From Candidatus Gastranaerophilales bacterium (GTDB taxonomy: Bacteria > Cyanobacteriota > Vampirovibrionia > Gastranaerophilales > Gastranaerophilaceae): DNA of 38,861 bases. The notes beneath the pieces were generated by a model that did no database searches, was not told where the DNA came from, and worked only from the letters and a program-made list of their open reading frames with translations. Location of the stretch: positions 1-38,861 of the forward strand of contig CALVAR010000022.1 in the NCBI GenBank assembly GCA_944325575.1, in the 5' to 3' direction. Shown piece by piece: positions 6,869-17,361 of this stretch (positions are counted from its first letter, which is position 1; the number at the start of each line of letters is the position of its first letter). Both the position numbers and the translations under genes were made by a program.

Positions 6869-8857
6869 TTATTTTTTTCCGGTTGTGTTTGCAAGCTTTG
6901 GTGCAGGCACAGAAGAAGCATTAGTAAGCTCTTTGTTTTTGCGTTTAAACCATAAGAATTTTTTCTTTTTTTCTTTTGCAGCCTGTTTTGCTGCTGTGCT
7001 TTCCTGAGATAATGTTGTTTGAGACGGAGTGCTCGGGGTAAATGCGTTTGTTAAAAGCACATCCGTATATTTTTCGTCAAGATGAGCAAAATCAAATAAG
7101 ACAATTCCTGATGTTTTTAGTTTTCTGCTTTCGTGCAGCTGACGGAGCAAATCATCCGGTTTGCCGTTCATAAAAGCGACAAAAAGACCCGGATAAATTT
7201 TTGTTGACGGTTTAGAGTTCTGTCTTATATCACTTATTAAATATACAGCTGTATCTTTATCACATGTAAGTATAAGCGGGGTAAATGCATCAATATAATT
7301 GTTATCAGACCAGGTTTTCCAATCCTGCATTTTTACTTCCATACTGTTTATACGATCAGGAAATATTACTGCCGTCAAAGGAATATTATATTTTGAGGTA
7401 AGCTGTTTTGCTTTAAATACAAAACTCGTAACCTTATTCTGTCGGTATTTTGCCCACGCATCCCATTGAGGTGTACCGTATTTTATATCCACAGGGTCAA
7501 TATTCATTGCGGATTTAAATTCATTTCTGGCATATTCTGTATAACCCCAGTTGGATAGTTCATAACCGGGGAATTTTGCACTTATAGACTGGGGATATCT
7601 TATATAATCCAGATTTATGCCATCCGGCTTGTATCTTGTTATTATTTCTTCCAATAATGTCAAAAGATATGTCTGAACCTCAGGATTTGCAGGATCAAGA
7701 AAATATCCGTTATGTTCGGATAAAGATGCAACCGGTGTGGGTGAATTGTATTTCATCTTTGTAATATTTGCCCATTTTGGATAAACGGATATAACATTCA
7801 TTGGATTTTTCATCGGGTTTTCCGGCCCTGCATAATATGTTTCGAACCATATATAAATCTTTAGTCCTCTTTTATGGGCTTCTTCCACCCAAATTTGAAG
7901 CGGGTCAAAACCTATAAACTCCGGTCTTTGCGGTTGTACACCGTATTTTGCAAAAGTTTCCGAAGGAAATATTGTTTTACCCTGATAATATGTTTCTAAA
8001 AATACTGTTTCTATACCGTATTTTTTCACTTTATTAAGAGTTTTTTCGATTTCGCTTCTGGATTTTTCTGTAGGTCGAAGCCAAACTCCTTTAAATTCAT
8101 TTTTATAATAAGGAAGAGCATATTGCATTGCTTTGTTAGCGGAATTAATAGCCATTGATGAGTATTTTTGTGTATCGTCAGGATGACGGTTTGCCCTTTT
8201 CAAATTATCAAGGGCTTTCGTTATATAATCGTGAGCAACCGAATCATCGTAATATATGTCGTTATCTTTGTAATAACGCATCATTTGATCAATCTCTTTT
8301 ATTTTTTCCTGTGTGGCATATATAAAACTGTCATTTGTTAAATATGCATAAAGGGTCATAGTTTTATAATCGACATAGATTTTTGTCCCTACAGTCAAAT
8401 TTTCATTCATCCAGGTTTTTGCTCTGCCATGCCCGCTTATGACCAGGCCGTCTTTTGGAATAATTGAATCAGCGCCACTTATCTGGACTACTGTTCCATC
8501 AACTACTATGGCTTCAGCCCCGAATTCATTTGTACCGGTTCTAAGTCCGTTTTTGTAGGTATAAATAACAAGCTGATTTGCTCCTCTGCCGCCGGGATAA
8601 AAAATACCGGTCTGGCTTACTCCCATCATCGGATTGATAGCGCTTATCTGATATGACGCCTGTGATAATATTCCATCCGGTATAGGAATAGCAGGCAAAC
8701 CATATTCATCATCGTCTTCAGAGATTTTTGCTGGCTGAGATTTTTGTGTTTCATTCTTTATTTTATCCTTTTTCCCGAAAGCATCAGCCCTAAGCCCTGA
8801 CAAACACAGGGCAATTACGAAAAATACAACTGATAAGTTGATGAGAAATTTTTTCAT
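6869..8857 (-). CDS. Exported GHL10 (DUF187-type) glycosyl hydrolase-like protein
   Basis: A 662-residue protein with a signal peptide (about residues 1-26, ending ADA). Residues 85-172 match the N-terminal module seen in cyanobacterial GHL10 proteins (EFGAEAIVVDGTVVQI, SIIPKDGLVISGHGRAK). The TIM-barrel-like GHL10 domain runs from about 255 to 590: FKGVWLRP at its start, IETVFLETYYQGKTIFPSE, EAHKRGLKIYIWFE, and PDGINLDYIRYP with D417. The C-terminus (about 610-662) is a Lys/Ser-rich tail. Members of this family are proposed to act on cell-wall or polysaccharide glycans, but the substrate is not established. It is transcribed toward the small gene at 6483 and divergently from the dnaJ-type gene. 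Confidence 0.88.
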   Translation of the reverse strand: MKKFLINLSVVFFVIALCLSGLRADAFGKKDKIKNETQKSQPAKISEDDDEYGLPAIPIPDGILSQASYQISAINPMMGVSQTGIFYPGGRGANQLVIYTYKNGLRTGTNEFGAEAIVVDGTVVQISGADSIIPKDGLVISGHGRAKTWMNENLTVGTKIYVDYKTMTLYAYLTNDSFIYATQEKIKEIDQMMRYYKDNDIYYDDSVAHDYITKALDNLKRANRHPDDTQKYSSMAINSANKAMQYALPYYKNEFKGVWLRPTEKSRSEIEKTLNKVKKYGIETVFLETYYQGKTIFPSETFAKYGVQPQRPEFIGFDPLQIWVEEAHKRGLKIYIWFETYYAGPENPMKNPMNVISVYPKWANITKMKYNSPTPVASLSEHNGYFLDPANPEVQTYLLTLLEEIITRYKPDGINLDYIRYPQSISAKFPGYELSNWGYTEYARNEFKSAMNIDPVDIKYGTPQWDAWAKYRQNKVTSFVFKAKQLTSKYNIPLTAVIFPDRINSMEVKMQDWKTWSDNNYIDAFTPLILTCDKDTAVYLISDIRQNSKPSTKIYPGLFVAFMNGKPDDLLRQLHESRKLKTSGIVLFDFAHLDEKYTDVLLTNAFTPSTPSQTTLSQESTAAKQAAKEKKKKFLWFKRKNKELTNASSVPAPKLANTTGKK

Positions 8858-8964
8858 AAGCTTATTTAATAAAAACCATGTAAATTTACATATATATTAT
8901 CGGCCAATTTAAAAATAACTTTATTAATAAATAATTAAAATCAACTAAGTAGTGCATATTTTGT

Positions 8965-8970
8965 TATAAA
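8965..8970 (+). promoter_or_regulatory. Probable -10 box for the dnaJ-type gene
   Basis: TATAAA lies 34 bases before the ATG at 9004, with CGGAG as likely ribosome site about 10 bases before the start. No convincing -35 is seen, and no CIRCE inverted repeat or other heat-shock element is visible in the 146-bp divergent gap. Confidence 0.35.
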
Positions 8971-9003
8971 ATGAAGATAGAATAAACGGAGCTATAACAA
9001 TAT

Positions 9004-10071
9004 ATGGAATATAAAGATTATTATCAAATATTAGGTGTAAAACGTGATGCAACACAGGCAGAGGTAAAATCCGCATACCGTAAGCTGGCTAAAAAGTATC
9101 ACCCTGATGTCAATAAAACACCGGAAGCTTCGGAAAAATTTAAAGATATAAATGAAGCTTTTGAAGTGCTGGGTGATAAAGATAAGAGAGCACGCTATGA
9201 CAGTCTTGGTTCAAACTGGCAGGCAGGGGCAAACTATACACCTCCTCCGGGATTTGAAAATTTTGGCTTTGGCGGTAACGGCGGAGCTTATCAATACAGC
9301 ACCTCCGGCATAAATTTTGAAGACTTAGGAGGATTTTCAGATTTCTTCAACAGTTTATTCGGCGGCGGATTTTCCACAGGCTCTTCAACACGCTCAAGAA
9401 GAAATGCCGGTTCTTTTTACGAAGATCTTGGCGGCGGATTTTCTTCCCGTTCTTCAAGGGCATCGTCTCAAAGGCAGCAAAAACCTGCTGTTGATTTAAA
9501 TATAACAAATGATATTAAAGTCAGTGCAAAGGATATTTTTAACCAGAAGCCTGTAAGTGTAAGAATCAATAACCTTGAAAAATGTACAAACTGTTCCGGA
9601 GTAGGCTCTATGTGCAGCCAGTGTCACGGGACAGGATTTGTCACATATTCAAAAACACTGAATGTAAAAATACCTCCGGAAGTTAAAGAAGGACAAAAAA
9701 TCCGCTTAAAAGGCGAAGGTAAATTAGGTTCGGACGGCAGCAAAGGAGATTTGTACCTTGTCGTCAAATTTGCTGATAAAGAATATTCAATAAACGGTGT
9801 TGATTTGACAAAAACGATTGAAGTATCTCCTGCAGAAGCCGTTATCGGAACAAAAAAAGAACTTTCTACACTTCATGGCAACATAAATATAAAAATCCCG
9901 CCAAGAACAACAGCCGGCTCAGTTTTACGACTTAAAGGATTAGGGCTGCCTAAAAAATCAGGCGGATACGGAAATTTAAACGTAAAAATTAATCTTGCTG
10001 TGCCCAAAAATCTTACGGATGAGCAGATAAAACTCTATGAAAAACTTTTAAAACTTGAACAAGGCGGTTAA
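9004..10071 (+). CDS. dnaJ: DnaJ-family co-chaperone with a half-size zinc module
   Basis: A 355-residue Hsp40 that stimulates DnaK ATPase and presents clients. The J-domain covers residues 3-67 with HPD at 33-35. A long Gly/Phe/Ser-rich linker follows (about 70-158, including the repeated DLGG.F). Only two CxxC motifs are present (C194/C197 and C204/C207, [18 protein letters not shown]), enough for one zinc site, whereas classical DnaJ has four motifs and two sites. Two beta-rich client-binding domains and a short C-terminal tail complete it. It is intermediate between DnaJ and the zinc-free CbpA type. No grpE or dnaK lies beside it; its last 4 bases overlap the convergent ATPase gene. Confidence 0.88.
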   Translation: MEYKDYYQILGVKRDATQAEVKSAYRKLAKKYHPDVNKTPEASEKFKDINEAFEVLGDKDKRARYDSLGSNWQAGANYTPPPGFENFGFGGNGGAYQYSTSGINFEDLGGFSDFFNSLFGGGFSTGSSTRSRRNAGSFYEDLGGGFSSRSSRASSQRQQKPAVDLNITNDIKVSAKDIFNQKPVSVRINNLEKCTNCSGVGSMCSQCHGTGFVTYSKTLNVKIPPEVKEGQKIRLKGEGKLGSDGSKGDLYLVVKFADKEYSINGVDLTKTIEVSPAEAVIGTKKELSTLHGNINIKIPPRTTAGSVLRLKGLGLPKKSGGYGNLNVKINLAVPKNLTDEQIKLYEKLLKLEQGG

Positions 10072-13000
10072 AACTTAATCTGATTTAACTGGCAAAAAGC
10101 TTTAAATGAAGCAAGATTTTTATTAATATCAGCCTGAATATTCGGTATGTCCATATCGTTTGTCATTGCAAGAGCTTTTTTGTAAGCTTCTATTGCATTA
10201 TGTGCATAATTCGCTTTATTTTGAGGTTTTTTAGAAACCATTTCTTCAAGATATTTTGCATAAAGCTGATATAGTGATATCCTCAAAAGCTTCATATCGT
10301 ATTGTTTTACAATCATCAAGCCTTTTTCTATATACATTTTTGCGGATTCCATATCTCCTTTTATCAGGAAAATTTCCGCAATAAGTTTTTTGTACAGCAC
10401 CATAAAATAGTAATTGGAGATTTTTGGATTTTTGGCCACATCAAGAGCTTTTAATGCAATATCAAGAGCCTTGTCGCTTCCGTCTGTTACAAGTGTAAGT
10501 TTTGCAATATAATACCAGCAAAGCATTGCCCCAATTGCAATTTTTTCTTTTGCAAAGATTGTCACCTGTTCATTAAAAATTTCCAGTGCCTTTGACAAGT
10601 TGCCTTCTTCCTGCAAGACCTTACCGAGAAATACCTTTAACATATTTTTGACAAGTACGTCATTATAATTATTTGCAAAGGTTGCAACAGAATACATATC
10701 CTCTTTTATATTGGCCCAGTCCTGTTTGTATATCTTGTTTAAAATATTTATAAAATTCCACATTGATATAACATCGGGTTCGAGAATCTCTTTTGTTGTT
10801 TCCTGACTGAATGTAATAAGAATATCATCCGATTTTTTAATATTTCCCAAAACACTATTCGCCAGAGCCTTGGCAAGCTGTACACGATGCAGATAATTTT
10901 TATTTGTAACGTTATTTTTTGCAACTATTTCATCAATAACTTTCAAAATGGCAAAGCATTTATTGTTACCCTGTGAAATAAGTGACAGTGCAACGGTTAA
11001 ATTACATTCAAGCCATGTTTCATAAATAATATCCATAGAAATATTATTGTTCGGTATAAGACCTGACAGAGCCTGTTCCACAACAGGGATAATTTCACTG
11101 CTTGCAAGGTTGTATATTTCTTCTGCATTACCTATACAAAACATAGCCTTCAATTTTTTATGTTTGATTAAAGCACACTCCAGTTTATTTTCCTGATTTT
11201 CAATCAATGCAAGAACTGTATCAACCGCTTCTATAACACCGTTATAATTGCCTGTCAGAGAGCAGCTCTTTGATAAATAACCGGAAAGTTCAATGATTTT
11301 AGGGCGATTGCTTACTTTTATTGCATTGTTAATTGCAACGGACAGATAGGATATTGCTTCTGTAGGTCTTGATATATAGAGTAATTTTCCAAGACGCTCA
11401 TATATATTATTAACAATAATATCGTTATTTTCCGGATTTATTTCCTGTACAATTCTCAAACACTGTTTTTGAGAAAGTGTCCAGAGATACTCATCTCCGA
11501 GATATGAGCACAGTTTAATATTATCTGTCCATATATTAAGAGCAAGAAGTTTTTGATTCAGGCTCTGTGCAACCAATGCTTTCAGGGCATTGCTTGAGAG
11601 TGTAAACATGTTTATAATATCAAATATTTTTTCATTCAAAAGCACAAAGTCTTTGCTTGTCTTTGCTTTTTCATAGACAAACTTCCATATAAGTGTATTT
11701 TTAAATTCATAAATATTGTTATTAAATTGAGTTATATATGCAAAATCAGTTAGAAGCTGCAGAACATTCTGAAACTCGTCAGGTTTAAGTTTCATAATAA
11801 TTTCCAACAGTTTTACATTAAACTTGTTGCCCATAATAGCTGCAGTACACAATGTTCTGAAGCACAGCGGAAATTTCTGCTGCAGGTAATTAAGCCTTAG
11901 TGCTAATATATCGTGCAGATTTTTAGGCAGATTGGCCTCTATAGAAGTTTGCCTGTATTTGATTTTGTTTGCCTCATTGCCAAACGCTTTATTTTCATTG
12001 AACAGCACTAGCATTTGTTCTAAATATGCACAGTTTCCGTTTGAATACTCATATATAATTTCAAAAACATGTTCCGGCAACGGATTATATCCGTTCAGAT
12101 ACAGTTTTATAAGGTTGTCGGCATCTTTCAGATTGAGCGGTGTAAGCCTTAAATCCTCATATTGATTTTGGGCAAGTTTTTCGGAATAGAAATACCCCTG
12201 TGTCAAACGATTGTCCTTATATGTAACAATCAGTTTTATATTTTCACCAAGATTCCCTTTTTCTATAAATTCAGACAAGAAGGCATAAGACGCACCGTCT
12301 ATCATGTCAAAATCATCAATTACAATAATAAGTTTAGCTTTTTGTGCAATTTCAAGAATCAGTTTTTCCAGCAGTGCAAAAGTTCTGTCTTTATTTATTA
12401 AGATGTCCTCAAAATGTGCAGTAAGTGTCGGGTACAAGAAATTAAACAATAACAAAATTTCTTCCTGTGTAAATCCCGGAAGTGTAGCCGACAACATTTG
12501 CTTTGCCTGTTTTAAAAAGTCATCTGACATATTGGAAAAATTCGGCATATTAAAGAAAGTCAGAATCATTTCCTGAAAAATGCCATAAGGACTTATTTGT
12601 GAATTTGCACTGCATTCACCCCAGAACCAGGCATAATTTTGATGCATTAAATCACCGAACAAATATTTTAAAACAGTAGATTTGCCGCTGCCCTCAGGCG
12701 CACTCAGACCCACAATCAGTTTGTGTGGATTTCTTAGTGCATCAACTATTTTGTTCTTGCATTTCATCTGATCAAATGCATTTATTTCTTCCGCTGCCAG
12801 ATCTTTCAAATCTACGGGTTCCGGAATTTCTTCAGCGGGTATTTTTTCATTCGTATTTTTATCATTTACTTCAGTATTTATTGTGTTTTCTGTAATATCC
12901 TGTTTAGTCTCTGCAACGGTTGTTTCTTGGGACTCAAGTTTCGGCTCTTCCGTATATTTTTCTTCGGGTAATTCTTCCTCTTGCAATGGTTTTTCAGCAT

Positions 13001-13628
13001 TATCTGCTTCTTTCAAGACATCTTTATTTATTACCGGCTCAGGGGTAAGATTTTCTTTTTCCAGACTTTGTGAAATTATATCTATATCATCGGCAATAGA
13101 TAACAAATCATTTGCCAATTCTTCATTAGGCTCAGGTTCTTCCCTGTTTATATCATCAAGATTGGCATTTTCTTCAATATTAATAAGTTCGTAATCGGAG
13201 AGTTTTTCAACAGTAAAATTATCATCATTCTCAGTAAGAATAGGCAAGCTGTCAGGAATATCTATATCATTAGTATTTTTAGCAATATCAGGTTCTGTAA
13301 CAAATTTTTGAGTTTCGTATAATTGACCTTCCTCAAGTTCTTTTTCCTGTGCCGATTCTTGAATTTGTTTTAAATCAACAATAGTTACAGAGCCCTGTTC
13401 TATTTCAAATTCCGTATGACATTTTCTGCAGATTTTAGCATCAGGAAGATTGACGCTATGGCATTGCGGGCAGTATTTTAAGAGCTGCAATCCGCAGCCC
13501 GCACAAAACTCGGATGTAATCGGATTCATAGTACCGCAGACAGGACATACTGTTTGCACTTTAGTATTACAAAAATTACATCTTAAAAGGTTATCAGCTA
13601 TTTCTTTTTTGCATTTAAGACAACGCAT
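10068..13628 (-). CDS. Zinc-ribbon / AAA-type ATPase / TPR protein
   Basis: A 1186-residue multidomain protein. Residues 1-72 hold six CxxC pairs (C3/C6, C17/C20, C28/C31, C42/C45, C53/C56, C67/C70), that is three tandem zinc ribbons. Residues 75-285 are an acidic, probably disordered linker. An AAA_16-type NTPase follows: Walker [10 protein letters not shown] (310-318) and Walker [10 protein letters not shown] (433-441). The remaining 600 residues are helical and TPR-like ([41 protein letters not shown]). The layout resembles the ATPase-TPR part of large class-III-cyclase or MalT-like signal proteins, but without a cyclase or HTH domain. It has its own promoter and sits downstream of the sigma/anti-sigma-like genes. 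Its partner is unknown. Confidence 0.82.
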   Translation of the reverse strand: MRCLKCKKEIADNLLRCNFCNTKVQTVCPVCGTMNPITSEFCAGCGLQLLKYCPQCHSVNLPDAKICRKCHTEFEIEQGSVTIVDLKQIQESAQEKELEEGQLYETQKFVTEPDIAKNTNDIDIPDSLPILTENDDNFTVEKLSDYELINIEENANLDDINREEPEPNEELANDLLSIADDIDIISQSLEKENLTPEPVINKDVLKEADNAEKPLQEEELPEEKYTEEPKLESQETTVAETKQDITENTINTEVNDKNTNEKIPAEEIPEPVDLKDLAAEEINAFDQMKCKNKIVDALRNPHKLIVGLSAPEGSGKSTVLKYLFGDLMHQNYAWFWGECSANSQISPYGIFQEMILTFFNMPNFSNMSDDFLKQAKQMLSATLPGFTQEEILLLFNFLYPTLTAHFEDILINKDRTFALLEKLILEIAQKAKLIIVIDDFDMIDGASYAFLSEFIEKGNLGENIKLIVTYKDNRLTQGYFYSEKLAQNQYEDLRLTPLNLKDADNLIKLYLNGYNPLPEHVFEIIYEYSNGNCAYLEQMLVLFNENKAFGNEANKIKYRQTSIEANLPKNLHDILALRLNYLQQKFPLCFRTLCTAAIMGNKFNVKLLEIIMKLKPDEFQNVLQLLTDFAYITQFNNNIYEFKNTLIWKFVYEKAKTSKDFVLLNEKIFDIINMFTLSSNALKALVAQSLNQKLLALNIWTDNIKLCSYLGDEYLWTLSQKQCLRIVQEINPENNDIIVNNIYERLGKLLYISRPTEAISYLSVAINNAIKVSNRPKIIELSGYLSKSCSLTGNYNGVIEAVDTVLALIENQENKLECALIKHKKLKAMFCIGNAEEIYNLASSEIIPVVEQALSGLIPNNNISMDIIYETWLECNLTVALSLISQGNNKCFAILKVIDEIVAKNNVTNKNYLHRVQLAKALANSVLGNIKKSDDILITFSQETTKEILEPDVISMWNFINILNKIYKQDWANIKEDMYSVATFANNYNDVLVKNMLKVFLGKVLQEEGNLSKALEIFNEQVTIFAKEKIAIGAMLCWYYIAKLTLVTDGSDKALDIALKALDVAKNPKISNYYFMVLYKKLIAEIFLIKGDMESAKMYIEKGLMIVKQYDMKLLRISLYQLYAKYLEEMVSKKPQNKANYAHNAIEAYKKALAMTNDMDIPNIQADINKNLASFKAFCQLNQIKF

Positions 13629-13668
13629 GGTGATGATAATAACCGCTTAGCTAAACTAGGCATATTAT

Positions 13669-13696
13669 ATTATAAAGCGAAATTAAATTACATCAA
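13669..13696 (-). promoter_or_regulatory. Sigma-70-type promoter of the zinc-ribbon ATPase gene
   Basis: Read on the minus strand: TTGATG, 16-base spacer, TATAAT, 41 bases before the ATG at 13628. This implies that the ATPase gene can be transcribed independently of the sigma-like gene upstream. Confidence 0.55.
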
Positions 13697-13726
13697 GCAT
13701 ATAATCTAGAATCAGCTAAAACTGAC

Positions 13727-14317
13727 TTATGCCTCAAATTGAGTTTTTACAAGTTGAGACAATTCTACAAGTCTTTTGCTGACTTCTGCCTGAGAAATGT
13801 TGATTTCTGCTGCAATTTCTTTCTGCTTATATTCTTTTATATATCTCAAATAAAAAATCTTTAAGAATTCTTTTGACGGATTATTTTTTTGCGCAACAAG
13901 CACAATATCCACAATTTTTTGAAGAATATCTTTTCTGACAATTTTTTCTTCAAAAGAATCTTTTGGGTCCGCAATGTCATAGACAAATGAGCTTGCTGCT
14001 ATAACGGGAGCCTGTTTGAATTCTTCAGCTTTCTGCTTTTCTTGAACAGGACTTATAAGAATTTCATGAGAACTGACATATTTATTCTCACGTCTTCTTA
14101 TTCTTCCGTTATCTTTCAATACATTTAAAATTGCTGTATTAACAACTTTGGCAATGTAATTTTCAAGATTTTGTATATCAAGTGAGTCTAATAAAGAATA
14201 TGATCTTTTATATGTTTCTGAGCAAAAATCTTCTAGCAAATCCTCGTTTCCTTTAAACTTGCTGTTAGATTTCACCAGTTTTTCTATAAGGTCCCTTTGT
14301 CTATTTAGCGTATCCAA
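13727..14317 (-). CDS. Sigma-70-family (ECF-like) sigma factor
   Basis: A 196-residue protein with a region-2-like N-terminal half (LLEDFCSETYKRSYSLLDS, then YIAKVVNTAILNVLKDNGR) and a region-4 helix-turn-helix at the end (KIFYLRYIKEYKQKEIAAEI, then NISQAEVSKRLVELSQLV). Between them lies a 55-residue linker, long for a two-domain ECF factor. The start is TTG at 14317: the nearby ATG at 14330 runs into a stop after three codons. The gene directly upstream on the same strand encodes a protein with an anti-sigma-type zinc finger, the usual arrangement of an ECF sigma factor with its antagonist. Promoter specificity is unknown. Confidence 0.75.
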   Translation of the reverse strand: MDTLNRQRDLIEKLVKSNSKFKGNEDLLEDFCSETYKRSYSLLDSLDIQNLENYIAKVVNTAILNVLKDNGRIRRRENKYVSSHEILISPVQEKQKAEEFKQAPVIAASSFVYDIADPKDSFEEKIVRKDILQKIVDIVLVAQKNNPSKEFLKIFYLRYIKEYKQKEIAAEINISQAEVSKRLVELSQLVKTQFEA

Positions 14318-14369
14318 TTTAATAATCCATTTTGAAAAATATATAACCTGATTATATCATATCATATAA

Positions 14370-17171
14370 TTAAAAATTTATTATTAAAGTTAAGAAATAA
14401 TCGGATTTGTAATCTTTCAATTTTGGCACGCTTATATATTTTAAAGTGTTTTTAATACTTCTTAATATAATTTCATCTATTTTATCGGAACCGCTGGATT
14501 CCAACACCTGCATACCTTTCATTGTATTATCCGGTGCAATTTCAAATGAAACTTTTACACTATTATTGAATGCAATATCAGCAGAATTAGCAAGATCATT
14601 TTGTAAATTCATTTGAATATTTTTGCCTGCAGTTTGTAAATATTCTTTAACAGAAGCATCAGCAGCAAGTTTTTCACTGACCTGCCAAGAAAGTTTTGTG
14701 ATTGTTATAGCCGCAGGCTTATCAGAGAAAGAGTTTGTCATAGACTTATTGATATCCTGAGGCACAGCTGCAGTATCCGTATCCTCATCACTTCCGTTAT
14801 TTTGGAAGTCAAATAGCTCATCTCCCTGATTAGCTGCATCCTGCGCTTTGTTCTGCAGCGCTTTTTGATGATTAAAGACTAATGTTGTTCCACCTGCAGC
14901 AACCATCACAACAAGCAACCCAGCAAGTATTGCAAGTTTTTTTGTTCTTTTAACAGTTTCTGCGCTAACAGGTTCCTGAGCAAGTTCGAATGTCTGATTT
15001 TCTCCGCTTTGAGGCTGAGGATTTTCATTATTTTCAAATAATGAATTTATTGTTTCATCGGAGTGTTCTTCTGATTCATCATTGATTTGATTTTGCGGAA
15101 GTTCTTCATAGTTTTGTTGAGAAACAGTATCTTCATAATTATTTTCTGCATTTACAGCCGCATTGTTTGCAGAATCAGAATCATCATTATCCGCAAGAAG
15201 CGCCATAAGATCATCATCCAAAAGATTCTGGATTTCCGAATTTTCATCTTCAGGGTGTTTTTCTACGAAATCAAATGCTTTGTGATAAGCGTCTTCATCT
15301 GTATCGACCTGAGAGTCATTTTCTTTATTAACTTCTTTATCAAAATCAAATCCAGAAGCAACATTTAATGATTCATCGGCTTCAGGTTCATCATCATAAT
15401 TGAGTTCAATAGGTTCCTGAGGAGCGTAAGAGCTTAAATGGTCATCTTCAGATTGTATATCAAGATTAAAATTAATGCTTTCATCTTTTGAGCTTTCCTG
15501 TTGATTATCAACAGAGGTTTCATCTTGTAATTTAAGAGGTCCGTCTAGTGAATCAAGCGTATCAAGATCTTCCGGCTCTAAAGGTGATATAGTATCTTCT
15601 TCTGATTCTGTATTCAATACAAGTTCTTCTGCCTCTGTCTGTTTTGGTTCATTTTTTTCTTCAAAAATCGGCTCCGGTTCAACAGCTTCTATGTTTTCTT
15701 CCAAAAGAAGTCCGTCATCAGCTGATAGCTCCGGTAAATCTCCCTCCGGTTGAATATTATCCAATGTTTCATCTGCATTTTTAGTTAAAAGTTCATCGGA
15801 AGAGGATGTGCCATTGTCTTTTTCGTCAGCAAAAACAAGTAAATTATCGTCATTATCAACGAGATTTTCAAGAGGTTCTTCTTCAACCAGGGTTTCTTCA
15901 GAAAGTTTTTCCTTATCTTCTTCTTCAGGTTCAAGATTTAATTCGGGAATATTGTCTTCAAGAAGGTCTTCATCTTCTTCTATTTTCAGAACATCAGCGT
16001 CTTCATCAGGTTTAATTTCCGCTAAATCCTGAGTTTCTTCAAGAGGTTCAGGCTCTGTTTCCTGTAAAAGAAGAGAATCAGACATATCTTCTTCGAGAGT
16101 TTCATCCTCATGTAAAATCAGATTATCTGCTATATTTTCCTCCTGTGCAGGTGTATTTTCAGAATCAGCATTTAACAACAATTCTTCTTCAGAATCCTCC
16201 TCGAGCAGAAGAGGTTCTTCCGAATCCGGCAATAGCTCGTGGAGCTCTGCTTCTGCTGTCTGCGGCTGTTCTTCTTTTATTTCTTCAATATTTTCTTCTG
16301 TTTGCAAAACTAACGGTTCTTCTAAAATAAGACTCTGATTATCTTCAGGTTCTTCAATAAGAGAAATCGGCTCTTCTTCTGCCTGTCCTTCATCCTCCTG
16401 TGCATTTTCTACAAGTGACATATTGGCAAGCAATGCTTCATCAAATTCTTTTTGATTTCCGGAAAGGACGCTTAAAGTGCTGTCATTTAACAACTCATGG
16501 TAATTTTTAATCTGTGACATAATTGCATCAAACCCTGCTGTAATGCAAAATGCAGTTCTGCAATCAGGACAAGCAATTACATGCTTTATAAAAAAGACCT
16601 TTTCGCTTTCGGAAATTTCATCATCTATGAATGCCGCACACAGCTCTTTTATTTTTTCAAGATCATCAACAGAGCAAGGTTTATTTGACGGTTTCAAAGA
16701 TTTAATAAAATCAGCCAATCTGTCAACCGAAGATAGTATATCTGTACTAAACGCATAATAAGGTGTATCTGTTCTGTTGTATTCTATTTTTGATGCATCC
16801 AGATATCCCAAAAGCTCTGCCTGTTTATTTTTTTCATCAAGTTTTATCACGAGATATGCACAAGGTACCGCATCATATTTTTCGTGCGTTTTGGGTATAG
16901 TAAATGAAGTACCGTCAAATGTAATTCTTACATCCAATCTGCAGCCGTTTACATAAATATCTGCAAGTTCAAAGCTTTTTGCAAAAGAGGATATTTTAAA
17001 AAGACTGTTTTTTGTATCAGCGTTAATTCCAAGCTTATTCAATGCTTCTGCGGCCGCATTTGCTGCTATATTCAATGCATAGGCTCTTATTCTGGTTTCT
17101 TTATCTTCTATTTTGCATGCAATAGCCGCACTTTCATTTATATAGTTATTAATATTTACCGTTAATGACAT
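14370..17171 (-). CDS. DUF1822-like / anti-sigma zinc finger / TonB-C-like fusion
   Basis: A 933-residue protein with an unusual chain of modules. Residues about 25-130 resemble the cyanobacterial DUF1822 domain (ALNKLGINADTKNS, ADIYVNGCRLDVR, AYLVIKLDEKNKQAELLGYL). Residues 175-206 carry the anti-sigma zinc-finger pattern H197-x3-C201-x2-C204 (HVIACPDC) after FIDDEISESE. A very acidic region of about 510 residues follows, with recurring EEPLVL/LLLEED-type phrases. One transmembrane helix lies at about 746-766 (LAILAGLLVVMVAAGGTTLVF). The exported end (about 820-933) looks like a TonB C-terminal or TolA-like fold: VKVSFEIAPDNTMKGMQVLESSGS, then a helix and SDYFLTLIINF. The topology puts the zinc finger in the cytoplasm beside the sigma-like factor and the TonB-like end outside. 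The start has a GAGG site. Confidence 0.78.
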   Translation of the reverse strand: MSLTVNINNYINESAAIACKIEDKETRIRAYALNIAANAAAEALNKLGINADTKNSLFKISSFAKSFELADIYVNGCRLDVRITFDGTSFTIPKTHEKYDAVPCAYLVIKLDEKNKQAELLGYLDASKIEYNRTDTPYYAFSTDILSSVDRLADFIKSLKPSNKPCSVDDLEKIKELCAAFIDDEISESEKVFFIKHVIACPDCRTAFCITAGFDAIMSQIKNYHELLNDSTLSVLSGNQKEFDEALLANMSLVENAQEDEGQAEEEPISLIEEPEDNQSLILEEPLVLQTEENIEEIKEEQPQTAEAELHELLPDSEEPLLLEEDSEEELLLNADSENTPAQEENIADNLILHEDETLEEDMSDSLLLQETEPEPLEETQDLAEIKPDEDADVLKIEEDEDLLEDNIPELNLEPEEEDKEKLSEETLVEEEPLENLVDNDDNLLVFADEKDNGTSSSDELLTKNADETLDNIQPEGDLPELSADDGLLLEENIEAVEPEPIFEEKNEPKQTEAEELVLNTESEEDTISPLEPEDLDTLDSLDGPLKLQDETSVDNQQESSKDESINFNLDIQSEDDHLSSYAPQEPIELNYDDEPEADESLNVASGFDFDKEVNKENDSQVDTDEDAYHKAFDFVEKHPEDENSEIQNLLDDDLMALLADNDDSDSANNAAVNAENNYEDTVSQQNYEELPQNQINDESEEHSDETINSLFENNENPQPQSGENQTFELAQEPVSAETVKRTKKLAILAGLLVVMVAAGGTTLVFNHQKALQNKAQDAANQGDELFDFQNNGSDEDTDTAAVPQDINKSMTNSFSDKPAAITITKLSWQVSEKLAADASVKEYLQTAGKNIQMNLQNDLANSADIAFNNSVKVSFEIAPDNTMKGMQVLESSGSDKIDEIILRSIKNTLKYISVPKLKDYKSDYFLTLIINF

Positions 17172-17227
17172 ACCTTTAATCCTCTTTTTCTTTTATATTT
17201 ATTTAGATTACAGATTTAAAAAAAATA

Positions 17228-17286
17228 TTCCAAAATTACATAATAAATGTTATAATGTAACAAAATGTTTCATGTTTTCAAACATG
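17228..17286 (+). promoter_or_regulatory. Promoter and palindrome before the small membrane gene
   Basis: TTCCAA at 17228 and TATAAT at 17251-17256 are separated by 17 bases. Just after the expected transcription start lies a perfect inverted repeat, CATGTTT-TC-AAACATG (17271-17286), well placed as an operator or 5' UTR hairpin. Confidence 0.45.
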
Positions 17287-17361
17287 TTCGCATCTGATGG
17301 CAATAAAAGTTTTCTTTGTGTTTTGTATGTGTATAAAGTGTAAAAGACAGGAGTGTTTAGT

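Noticed and set aside
14370-14730. A genuine TonB energy transducer
   Set aside because: No Pro-rich periplasmic linker, no ExbB/ExbD genes nearby, and the membrane helix is far from the N-terminus; only the C-terminal fold resembles TonB.
14820-17171. Long antisense frames rich in Ser/Phe opposite the acidic protein
   Set aside because: They mirror the repetitive Glu/Asp codons of the real gene (GAA and GAT read as TTC and ATC) and have no start signals.
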